Assembly (NCBI GenBank): GCA_028281075.1
Contig: JANQKO010000290.1
Location: 1-7,113 of the forward strand
From: Alphaproteobacteria bacterium
GTDB taxonomy: Bacteria > Pseudomonadota > Alphaproteobacteria > GCA-2731375
Direction of reading: 5' to 3'
Length of the DNA stretch: 7,113 nucleotides
Shown piece by piece: positions 1 through 5,204 of the stretch. Position 1 is the stretch's first letter. Each line of letters begins with the position of its first letter. Under the pieces are notes generated by a model. It had not been told where the DNA came from, did not search any database, and saw only the letters and a program-made list of their open reading frames with translations. A program made the position numbers and the translations under genes.

Positions 1-92
1 GCACCGAGGGCACAGAGAACAAAATGACGTTGGTTGGCGCGAAGCGCCATCAGCCCATTTGTTCTCCGTGCCTCGGTGCCTCTGTGGTCAAT
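1..92. repeat. Imperfect inverted-repeat element, copy 1 (cut by window edge)
   Basis: The left arm at 1-23 and the right arm at 58-79 are reverse complements apart from one mismatch and one 1-nt indel. Between them is a second, perfect hairpin: TGGCGC (35-40), loop GAA, GCGCCA (44-49). The right arm continues as CTCTGTGGTC (80-89); its partner would lie off the left edge. The right arm has an 8-nt rhythm (ctccgtgc/ctcggtgc/ctctgtgg). I recognise the general type of dispersed GTGGT...CTC palindromic repeat but cannot name a family. Open frames across it (for example from 24 and 59) are not convincing genes. Confidence 0.7.
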
Positions 93-133
93 ACACCGGC
101 CCGCCAACCGCACGGAACCTCGCAAGAAGGCAG

Positions 134-226
134 GTCACCACGAAGACGCGAAGAACCGGAAAGTTGGTTGGCGCGAAGCGTCGATCGGCAAGTTTGCTCT
201 TCGCGCCTTTGGGTCCTTGTGGTGAA
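134..226. repeat. Imperfect inverted-repeat element, copy 2
   Basis: A second element of the same family, 134 nt downstream of copy 1. The ends TCACCAC (135-141) and GTGGTGA (219-225) pair, as do CGCGAAGA (147-154) and TCTTCGCG (198-205). The right arm carries about 9 extra nt compared with the left. The central core GTTGGTTGGCGCGAAGCG at 163-180 is identical to 29-46 in copy 1. The inner hairpin of copy 1 has decayed here: only CGC/GCG still pair. This is noncoding repeat DNA, possibly folding as RNA or cruciform. Confidence 0.7.
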
Positions 227-243
227 CCATTTTTCAGGCGATG

Positions 244-266
244 TCACCGCCAGGACACCAAGGAAC
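244..266. repeat. Half copy of the same repeat (third, degenerate left arm)
   Basis: The sequence TCACCGCCAGGACACCAAGG (244-263) resembles the reverse complement of the copy 2 right arm (TTCACCACAAGGACCCAAAGG). No matching right arm follows before the phage genes. It could be a truncated third element, or the point where the repeat tract was cut by phage integration. Similarity is by eye over about 20 nt, so this is a modest claim. Confidence 0.4.
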
Positions 267-357
267 GGGCAATCCGGCCGCCATGCCCGCCGCATGATCT
301 CGATGCCCTAGCGGCAACCTCCACTGTCTCGCCACGAACGACGCCCTGGGCCGGTGC

Positions 358-376
358 CGCCGGATCAGGTCCGGCG
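358..376. other. Stem-loop downstream of the lysis operon; rest of 267-408 has no gene
   Basis: CGCCGGA (358-364) and TCCGGCG (370-376) form a perfect 7-bp stem with loop TCAGG. A smaller hairpin, AGGGC (394-398) with GCCCT (405-409), touches the stop codon of the holin-like gene. Either could act at the 3' end of the minus-strand late transcript, but neither is followed by a T tract, so I do not call an intrinsic terminator. Between the repeats (to 266) and 408 I see no other supportable feature and no tRNA that could mark an attachment site. Confidence 0.35.
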
Positions 377-408
377 ACGATCAGGCCTTTGACAGGGCTC
401 GACGGCCC

Positions 409-657
409 TCACGGCTTCGCGATGTGCAGGCCGCGCCGGGCCGTAATCCGGCCCAGCAGGGCCCAGAACGAGCCGATCAGGCCGGTCACGACCGGCCAGG
501 ACTCGGCGATGAACATGGCGCCGGCGTCCCAGAAGCCGATCACGTCGGCCTCGATGGCGGCGTCCCAGGTCCAGCCCAGATACGGCGCCAGCGCGGACAG
601 CAGCAGCAGCGCCGTGCCCTGGACGGTCTTCGATTTGGCGAAAAACTTGCTGTTCAT
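409..657 (-). CDS. Putative phage holin (two membrane segments)
   Basis: This 82-residue protein would sit in the inner membrane and form the lesion that releases the endolysin. What is seen: a short charged start (MNSKFFAKSKT), a hydrophobic segment at about 11-30, an acidic loop at about 31-45, a second hydrophobic segment at about 53-72 (WPVVTGLIGSFWALLGR), and a basic tail (ARRGLHIAKP). The size, two-helix layout and the GR-T-A closing motif after the second helix fit small holin-like proteins of proteobacterial phages; the assignment is by architecture and position, not a diagnostic motif. The ATG overlaps the upstream stop as ATGA (654-657), implying translational coupling, and no strong separate ribosome site is seen. 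It is the last gene of the operon. Confidence 0.6.
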   Translation of the reverse strand: MNSKFFAKSKTVQGTALLLLSALAPYLGWTWDAAIEADVIGFWDAGAMFIAESWPVVTGLIGSFWALLGRITARRGLHIAKP

Positions 658-908
658 GGCTTGTCGGCCTTTCGATCCAGTTTGTCTTCGATACGGCGCA
701 GATACGTTTTGACCTCGGCGAACTCGGCCTGCTGCCAGATATCCGCCCGGTCCATGCGCGCGACGATCTGCAGGTCGCGCATCTCGGCCTCTTTCAATCG
801 GGTCTCGACCGAGATCACATAGGCCACCGCGGACACGAAGATCGTCGCCGTGGTGACGATGTGCCCGACCGAGACCTCTTTCTTCAGGTGCCAGCCCTGC
901 GCGCTCAC
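654..908 (-). CDS. Membrane-anchored coiled-coil protein of the lysis cassette
   Basis: This 84-residue protein has one hydrophobic segment at about 12-33 (VSVGHIVTTATIFVSAVAYV). A long charged helix with heptad-like spacing follows (about 34-82: TRLKEAEMRDLQ, then YLRRIEDKLDRK). This layout is shared by small phage membrane proteins near holin genes (XhlA-like or Rz/i-spanin-like); I cannot decide between them. The start is GTG, which overlaps the preceding stop as GTGA (905-908); no ATG lies further upstream in a way that would improve it, and a G-rich stretch lies just upstream. The stop overlaps the holin start as ATGA. The tight coupling to both neighbours argues for a joint role in lysis. 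Confidence 0.6.
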   Translation of the reverse strand: MSAQGWHLKKEVSVGHIVTTATIFVSAVAYVISVETRLKEAEMRDLQIVARMDRADIWQQAEFAEVKTYLRRIEDKLDRKADKP

Positions 909-1207
909 AGGAACGCCCCCGCCCGGCCGAACCGCATCAGGAACTGCTGTCCGTCCTCGCCGGCCGAGAACAGGCAGGTGTCGCGGCCGGTGGTGACAGC
1001 CAGGCTCCAGGTCCGCTTCTGGCTCTGGTAGAGCTCGACATAGCCACCGCCCGCGGCGACGCCCGACCAGATCACCACCTCGCCGTGCCGCGCGCGCAAC
1101 GCGTCGAGGATGACCGCGCGCGGGCCGCAGACCGGCGCCGCGCTCGCCGGCACGAAAACGCCGGCCACAAGGCCGGCGCTCAGCAGCGGGGTCAGGAACC
1201 GTTTCAT
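905..1207 (-). CDS. Small exported protein, lysis-region, function unknown
   Basis: This 100-residue protein carries a clear Sec signal peptide: MKR, a hydrophobic core (about 4-20) and a likely signal peptidase I site after ASA (residue 23). The mature part is about 77 residues, with Cys27 and Cys78 that could form a periplasmic disulfide, and a beta-rich stretch (YVELYQSQKRTWSLAVTTGR). This resembles small periplasmic conserved hypotheticals of alphaproteobacteria, but I do not recognise a named family. There is no lipobox cysteine at the cleavage site, so it is not an o-spanin lipoprotein. The ATG directly abuts the upstream TGA, and GGAGG lies 8 nt before it. Its place between tail and holin genes suggests an envelope role during lysis or exclusion of superinfecting phage; that is inference. 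Confidence 0.6.
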   Translation of the reverse strand: MKRFLTPLLSAGLVAGVFVPASAAPVCGPRAVILDALRARHGEVVIWSGVAAGGGYVELYQSQKRTWSLAVTTGRDTCLFSAGEDGQQFLMRFGRAGAFL

Positions 1208-1606
1208 TCAGCCATCCTCCAGCTCGGGCGGCAGGTAGGCGTCGAGCGCGTCGGCGTCCTTCGCCGCCAGGTCGCCACGCCGGCCGACCGCCGCCGGCAG
1301 GTCGCGCAGCCGCTGCTTTTCCGTCTCGATCCCAGCCGCCGTGCGGCCCGTCGGGTGGAAGCCGCCGACGGCCAGCGCCTGCTCGATGTCGAGCGCGCGC
1401 AGCCGGGCGTCACGCCGCCGGCGCAGGCGCGCCATGGCGTCCGCCCGGGCCGCCGCGATCCGCTCGGGCTGGTCCTTCAAGTCGGTCCGGTCGACCAGGC
1501 GGCAGGCGACGCCGCGCGCCGCCAGCGCCCGCCGCTCGGCCGCGGCCGAAAAGCCCGGCGCCACCACCGTCACCGCGCCGTCGCCATGCAGGATCACGTC
1601 CGTCAT
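1208..1606 (-). CDS. Phage tail-fibre assembly / tail chaperone-like protein
   Basis: This 132-residue soluble protein has two parts. The N-terminus (about 1-45) reads as a compact beta region (ILHGDGAVTVVAPGF ... CRLVDRTDL). The C-terminal half is helical and basic (ARADAMARLRRRRDARL, 53-69), followed by IETEKQRLRDLPAAV (93-107) and a proline/acidic tail. The opening pattern and the 'R-Q/K-x-L-R-D-L-P' signature are typical of small proteins encoded just downstream of fibre genes in proteobacterial phages (tail-fibre assembly or chaperone-like), which would help the fibre fold or attach. The ATG overlaps the endolysin stop as ATGA (1603-1606), with AGGGGG about 8 nt upstream. The assignment rests on remembered family patterns; an unrelated hypothetical protein cannot be excluded. 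Confidence 0.55.
   Translation of the reverse strand: MTDVILHGDGAVTVVAPGFSAAAERRALAARGVACRLVDRTDLKDQPERIAAARADAMARLRRRRDARLRALDIEQALAVGGFHPTGRTAAGIETEKQRLRDLPAAVGRRGDLAAKDADALDAYLPPELEDG
1216..1220 (-). promoter_or_regulatory. Ribosome binding site of the exported 100-residue protein
   Basis: GGAGG on the minus strand, 8 nt before the ATG at 1207, inside the last codons of the upstream gene. It is the strongest Shine-Dalgarno sequence I checked within the operon, and it confirms the signal-peptide start. Confidence 0.65.
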
Positions 1607-1929
1607 AGGTTGAGCCCCCTCTTCGGCTGAAACTCGATGTGCCAGTGGCTGGGCTCCAGCACGACGTCGTATTCCGGCGTCAGGCTTTCGCGCAGCATGG
1701 CGGTGACGTCGTCGACCTGGCCCGGGTCCGTGAACACCCGGCGCCGCAGGTCGACCGCGTAGCCGACATAGTGCAGGCTGCCGCGGCTGTGCTTGCCGTC
1801 GACCGCCGAGGTGACGATGCAGTCGCGCTGGTAGAGCGCGAAGATGTCGCGGGCGACCTGGAGCGCGGTGTTCATCTCGGGCTTCAGGCCGCGCAGCCGC
1901 ACCTTCGGCCCCATGATCAGCCTACTCAT
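1603..1929 (-). CDS. M15-type zinc peptidase, probable phage endolysin
   Basis: This 108-residue single-domain enzyme is predicted to cut the peptide part of peptidoglycan. The motif S-x-H-x-x-G-x-A-x-D, typical of the M15 (VanX/Ply500-like) metallopeptidases, lies at residues 51-60 (SLHYVGYAVD), giving zinc ligands His53 and Asp60. Near the end, EPSHWHIEF (92-100) supplies a likely general base Glu92 and the third ligand, His95 or His97. There is no signal peptide, so export would need the holin-like gene of the same operon. The start is set at ATG 1929, overlapping the fibre stop by 8 nt with GGGGAA 7 nt upstream; a second ATG at 1914 is a fair alternative. The frame stays open further upstream to 2037, but that extension is a Ser/Arg-rich shadow of the fibre gene. 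Confidence 0.8.
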   Translation of the reverse strand: MSRLIMGPKVRLRGLKPEMNTALQVARDIFALYQRDCIVTSAVDGKHSRGSLHYVGYAVDLRRRVFTDPGQVDDVTAMLRESLTPEYDVVLEPSHWHIEFQPKRGLNL

Positions 1930-4663
1930 TGGCCAGTTCCCCGAAGACGACGATGAAGACGTTGCGGTCGGTCGGCGAGACGCCGCCGCGCACGACCTGG
2001 ACGTCGACGTTGCGGCGGCTGGTGGTGCCCAGGACATGCACGTCGTTGTCCGTCGCCGCGTCGCCGGAGAACACCGTCGCCACCGGCACGAAGTCGTCGC
2101 GCTTCATCGGCACCGCGAAGTCGCATTGCACGGCCCCGGTGCCCAGCTTCGTCACCGACCTGACGTTGAAGGCCGCCTTGATCGCCGGCGCCGCGGTGTC
2201 GACCATGACCCAGGCCTTGGCCCGCGACAGGTCGGGACCCGGCCGCGCGGCCGCCCCGGCCAGCGCCGGCAGCGCGTCGCGCAGGTCGATGCCCGGCACG
2301 AAGGCATGGCTTTCAACATTGCCGTCCGGTGGATCGGCGCCGTTCACCAGCGCCAGCGCGCCAGCCACCGCCCGGATGGCCAGGTGATTGTCGCTGGTCC
2401 AGGTCTCGCCGCTGGCCGGCCGCGCCGCGGCCATCAGCAGGCCCTCGAAGCGCATCAGCGCGTCGGCCTGGCCGACATGCAGGTCCGAGGTGACGGGATC
2501 GATGGCGACGCATCGCACGGCGTTGGCCGCGCCCTGCAGCAGGCACTTGGCGTTGGCCGCGAACAGCCGCCGCTCGGTCTCGTACATGTGCCGCGCCTGG
2601 GCCTCGGTGACGCCCGTCGCGGCGAACCGCGCCAACGCGAGGTCACCGCCGAACGGATTGACCGTGTTCGCGGCGACGCCGATGCGAAGGATCGCCGTGC
2701 CGTTGTCCAGGTTGTCCGCCCACGACGTGTCGGTCGCGACCTCGATACCGTCGACGATCAGGAAACCGCGGCCAGCACGGCGGGTCAGCACGGCCATATG
2801 ATGGCCGCCGTCGTCGTAGGTGCCGCCGGACACCATCACGGCGCCGGTGCAATTGGCCTCGACATTGCCCAGGCTGTTGAAGCCGAGCCGGATCGTCGCG
2901 CCCGCCAGCGCCGCGTCCTGGCGATGGAACATGATCTCGTCACCCGACACCCCCGCCGCCCGCCGGAACCACAGCACCACCGAGAAGTCGCCGGTACCGA
3001 CGTCGAAGTCGGCATCGAAGGCGCGTTCCAGGTAGCGTGACGTCGTGAACCCCGAGACGCTCTGCAGCTCGGCCCCCGTCGCCACGGCATCCAGCGACAG
3101 GTCGCCGCCGCCCTGCTCGGCGAGAGCGTTCGCCAGGTAGGACCGGTCCAGCGTCTTGCTGTTCGCCAGCCAGGCACCCTTGATGTCGCCGACGATCCAG
3201 CCCGTCGTGTAGGTCCGGTTGACCAGCGCCGTGAAGCGCTGGTCGACGTCCCGGTTGTCACCGGTGACCTTGCCGACCGTCAGGCCGTCGGCCGAGGCCG
3301 CGGCGAAGTCCTGGCCGGGCGTGATGTCGAAGTCCGCGCCGCCACCAAACCCGAACGGGTCCTGGTTGTTGGCCAGGAACGTCAGCCCGGTAAATGTCGC
3401 GTCGCTGATGACCTCGGAGATGCGGACGGCCAGCATGCGGTGCGAGGACGGTATGTCCGGGTAATAAAACCAGCCGGCCGACATGCCGCAGCCGGTGTCC
3501 CCGACCGTCCCCGACGAGTCGTAGATCCGCCCGTCTTCCTTCAGGAGAAAAGCGGCGTCGGCGCTCGGCATGCCGTAGATGCCGCCGACCGTCGGTTTCT
3601 TGCCGCCTGTCGCCGGATCGGACGCCGGCTGATCACCGTAGCCAATGCAGACGTCGACCAAATTGTTGTCCGTCAGCGCCCGGAACGTGCTGTCCGTGAT
3701 CGGGTCCGGCAGGCCGTCGGGAACGGCGCCGAACCCGGCCTTGGTCCAGCCGCGCCGGAACAGGCCGTCCTCGGTGGCGATCGCGATGACGCCGCCCTTG
3801 ATGTCCGAGATCGCTGACACGACCGAGTTGTCGAGCGTGACCGTCTGCAGCACGGCCGGCGTCGCCGTCGTCAGGTCCCAGATCTTCACCGTCGAGTTGC
3901 CGCCGGCGGTCTGCGCCGTCGCCAGCATGAACCGGCTGCGGGCGCCGCTGACGCCGTCGACCCATTCGGGGTGTTCGTCCAGCGCCGGATGGAAGATACC
4001 GGCGTCGGCCAGGCCGGTGACGGTCTCCAGCACCGTATCGATCGCCGGCAGCAGCGTGGCCAGGTGCGCCTCCGCCGAGGCCGACTGGATCAGGTTGTTC
4101 CTGACGTAATCGGAGACCCCCAGCGTGCCCAGCGCCGCGGCCGCGTCCGCGTCGTCGATCAGGGTCGCGCCGAAGGCCGACACCGGCGCCGTGCCGGGCG
4201 TCGCCTCGGCGCCGATCAGCCTGTCGCCGTCCTGGTTCCAGGCCACGAACTTGCCCGCCTCCGGCGTCAGGTCCAGGTCGGTCAGGCTGGACGACACCGC
4301 CACCTTGACCGAGCGGTTCAGCTCCTCCTGCTGCTGCTTGTTCTGCATGACGATGCGGTCGGCGATCTGCGTCTCGACCGTGGCCGAGGGGAACGGCCCC
4401 TGGTTCGGCAGCGCCGAGGGCTGGTCCAGCGGCACCTCCTGGCGCAGGGTGACGATGGCGCCCGATGCCGGCGCCGCGTCGAAGGTCACCGTGCCGCCGC
4501 TGTCGTTGTTCACGCCCGAGACCGTGAAGCCCGAGCCCTGCACGGCGTCGCCGAGGAAGACCTGCAGGTGCGCGGCGTCCAGGATCTTGAAGTTGTAGTC
4601 GAACACGGTCTGGCTGCCGTTCGCCGTATAGCGATCGACCGCCGGCGTCGCCGAAAGGGTCAT
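1922..4663 (-). CDS. Phage tail fibre with T7-type N-terminus and LamG-like lectin domain
   Basis: This 913-residue structural protein is predicted to bind the host surface. Residues 1-155 resemble the T7 fibre N-terminal domain that attaches fibres to the tail (RYTANGSQTVFDYNFKI, then the IADRIVMQNKQQQEELNRSV helix). A tail-fibre motif LIDDADAAAALGTLGVS follows at 168-184. Residues about 230-520 are beta-rich with WD-like pieces (VKIWDLTT at 259-266), suggesting a propeller or repeat shaft. Residues about 545-700 look like a concanavalin-A/LamG fold (FSVVLWFRR, HHMAVLTRR, FLIVDGIEV, ALARFAATGVTEAQ), probably glycan-binding. About 710-745 returns to a propeller-like strand pattern. The end, about 813-913 (RAKAWV ... 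AFNVRSVT), matches a distal domain common on phage fibres. GGAG lies 7 nt before the ATG; the start also overlaps an upstream frame as ATGA. Confidence 0.88.
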   Translation of the reverse strand: MTLSATPAVDRYTANGSQTVFDYNFKILDAAHLQVFLGDAVQGSGFTVSGVNNDSGGTVTFDAAPASGAIVTLRQEVPLDQPSALPNQGPFPSATVETQIADRIVMQNKQQQEELNRSVKVAVSSSLTDLDLTPEAGKFVAWNQDGDRLIGAEATPGTAPVSAFGATLIDDADAAAALGTLGVSDYVRNNLIQSASAEAHLATLLPAIDTVLETVTGLADAGIFHPALDEHPEWVDGVSGARSRFMLATAQTAGGNSTVKIWDLTTATPAVLQTVTLDNSVVSAISDIKGGVIAIATEDGLFRRGWTKAGFGAVPDGLPDPITDSTFRALTDNNLVDVCIGYGDQPASDPATGGKKPTVGGIYGMPSADAAFLLKEDGRIYDSSGTVGDTGCGMSAGWFYYPDIPSSHRMLAVRISEVISDATFTGLTFLANNQDPFGFGGGADFDITPGQDFAAASADGLTVGKVTGDNRDVDQRFTALVNRTYTTGWIVGDIKGAWLANSKTLDRSYLANALAEQGGGDLSLDAVATGAELQSVSGFTTSRYLERAFDADFDVGTGDFSVVLWFRRAAGVSGDEIMFHRQDAALAGATIRLGFNSLGNVEANCTGAVMVSGGTYDDGGHHMAVLTRRAGRGFLIVDGIEVATDTSWADNLDNGTAILRIGVAANTVNPFGGDLALARFAATGVTEAQARHMYETERRLFAANAKCLLQGAANAVRCVAIDPVTSDLHVGQADALMRFEGLLMAAARPASGETWTSDNHLAIRAVAGALALVNGADPPDGNVESHAFVPGIDLRDALPALAGAAARPGPDLSRAKAWVMVDTAAPAIKAAFNVRSVTKLGTGAVQCDFAVPMKRDDFVPVATVFSGDAATDNDVHVLGTTSRRNVDVQVVRGGVSPTDRNVFIVVFGELANE

Positions 4664-4670
4664 GCGGTAT

Positions 4671-4674
4671 CTCC
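4671..4674 (-). promoter_or_regulatory. Ribosome binding site of the tail fibre gene
   Basis: GGAG on the minus strand, 7 nt before the ATG at 4663. It supports this start over the frame that continues upstream in a different phase. Confidence 0.65.
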
Positions 4675-4957
4675 AGGCAGGAAGAAATCGTCGGGATCAG
4701 GCCGCCAACGCAGACGAGCCGGAACGGCGCGGCGAACGGGAACGCCCGCCGTCGCCGACACGCCGCGCCAGGCGCGCGCCGATGCCGTTTGGACGGCCAG
4801 ATCAGATCCGGCAATGGCCGGATGGCAGACCTTTCGCCGGGTTATGGGCCTCGCCAGCGCCTTTTCGCGTTGGGCACCGAGGCCATCTCGCGCCTCGGCA
4901 GGCGACTGAAATCGGCCCAGTTCTTCAACCGAGAAGGCACGGACTTCGCCATCCAAA

Positions 4958-5024
4958 AGTTGATCCGCCGCCAGGCGCGCGTCGACCGGGATGCTCTTGC
5001 CCTCGGCCGCCTAGGACGCGGCCA
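4958..5024 (-). repeat. 67-bp direct repeat, copy A (in the remnant)
   Basis: Aligned without gaps to 6487-6553 (constant offset 1529) with 8 mismatches, 59 of 67 identical. Both copies lie in the same orientation. It carries the in-frame TAG that marks this copy as broken. Similarity stops abruptly at both ends. Confidence 0.8.
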
Positions 5025-5204
5025 AAAGCCCGATCAGGTTGCAAATAGGAACAGTTATTCGACTTGATATTGAGGACGATCACATCCACATTAGGTTCGA
5101 CCGCCCTGTGACCTGGGAAATCGCAGATCAGGTGGGTACCCGGTCAATGCCCACTTCGGGTGACCGGCTACCGGGATGCGGAGAGTTGCGTACCGCCAGG
5201 GCGG
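5025..5204. other. Spacer after the toxin-like gene; no intact gene
   Basis: This stretch is visibly richer in A and T than its surroundings around 5040-5100. On the minus strand one frame between TGA codons reads HLICDFPGHRAVEPNVDVIV and on into NIKSNN, with no good start codon. On the plus strand a TTG-started frame (5039-5290) reads TVIRLDIEDDHIHIRFDRPV but then runs antisense into the toxin-like gene. Either could be a scrap of a former gene. ACCGCC/GGCGGT (5192-5205) is a palindrome at the toxin-like stop without a T tract. I see no immunity gene and no terminator that I would defend. Confidence 0.35.

Larger units (their letters stand above)
4660..5024 (-). pseudogene. Remnant of a second gene with the N-terminal motif of the 508-residue toxin-like protein
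   Basis: Read on the minus strand from 5024, the frame gives LLAAS, a TAG stop (5012-5014), then AEGKSIP and ARLAADQL. This lines up with LLAASY ... AEGKSIP ... ARLAAGQL (residues 59-82) of the 508-residue protein; the TAG replaces Tyr64. Downstream the same frame stays open for about 115 codons, including a 98-residue stretch from ATG 4956, and ends at TGA 4660-4662, overlapping the fibre start as ATGA. The first part (VRAFSVEELGRFQSPAEARD) reads like helical protein, but the last 40 residues are Arg/Ala/Pro-rich and look like decayed or shifted sequence. It is most simply a truncated paralogue or displaced cassette. The 98-residue ORF may still be translated, but I have no evidence for a function. 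Confidence 0.5.

Noticed and set aside
601..612. CAG trinucleotide run
   Set aside because: Short and inside the holin-like gene, where it encodes part of the Leu-rich membrane segment; not a repeat of interest.
59..712. 217-residue plus-strand frame across the repeats
   Set aside because: It spans the palindromic repeats and the antisense of the holin-like gene. The repeated pieces (LVGAKR) are explained by the DNA repeat.
1930..2037. N-terminal extension of the endolysin to 2037
   Set aside because: The added 36 residues are Ser/Ala/Arg-rich and lie in the shadow of the fibre C-terminus; ATG 1929 has a ribosome site and a natural overlap.
1844..3040. 398-residue plus-strand open frame opposite the fibre gene
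   Set aside because: His/Arg/Gly-rich composition with no domain pattern. It is the GC-driven shadow of the well-supported fibre frame.
3633..4814. 393-residue minus-strand frame overlapping the fibre start
   Set aside because: It runs out of phase through the fibre gene, and its residues (RRRGRGRG-type runs) are typical of a shifted frame.
3971..4909. 312-residue plus-strand open frame
   Set aside because: Extremely Arg-rich, antisense to the fibre N-terminus, no recognisable motif.
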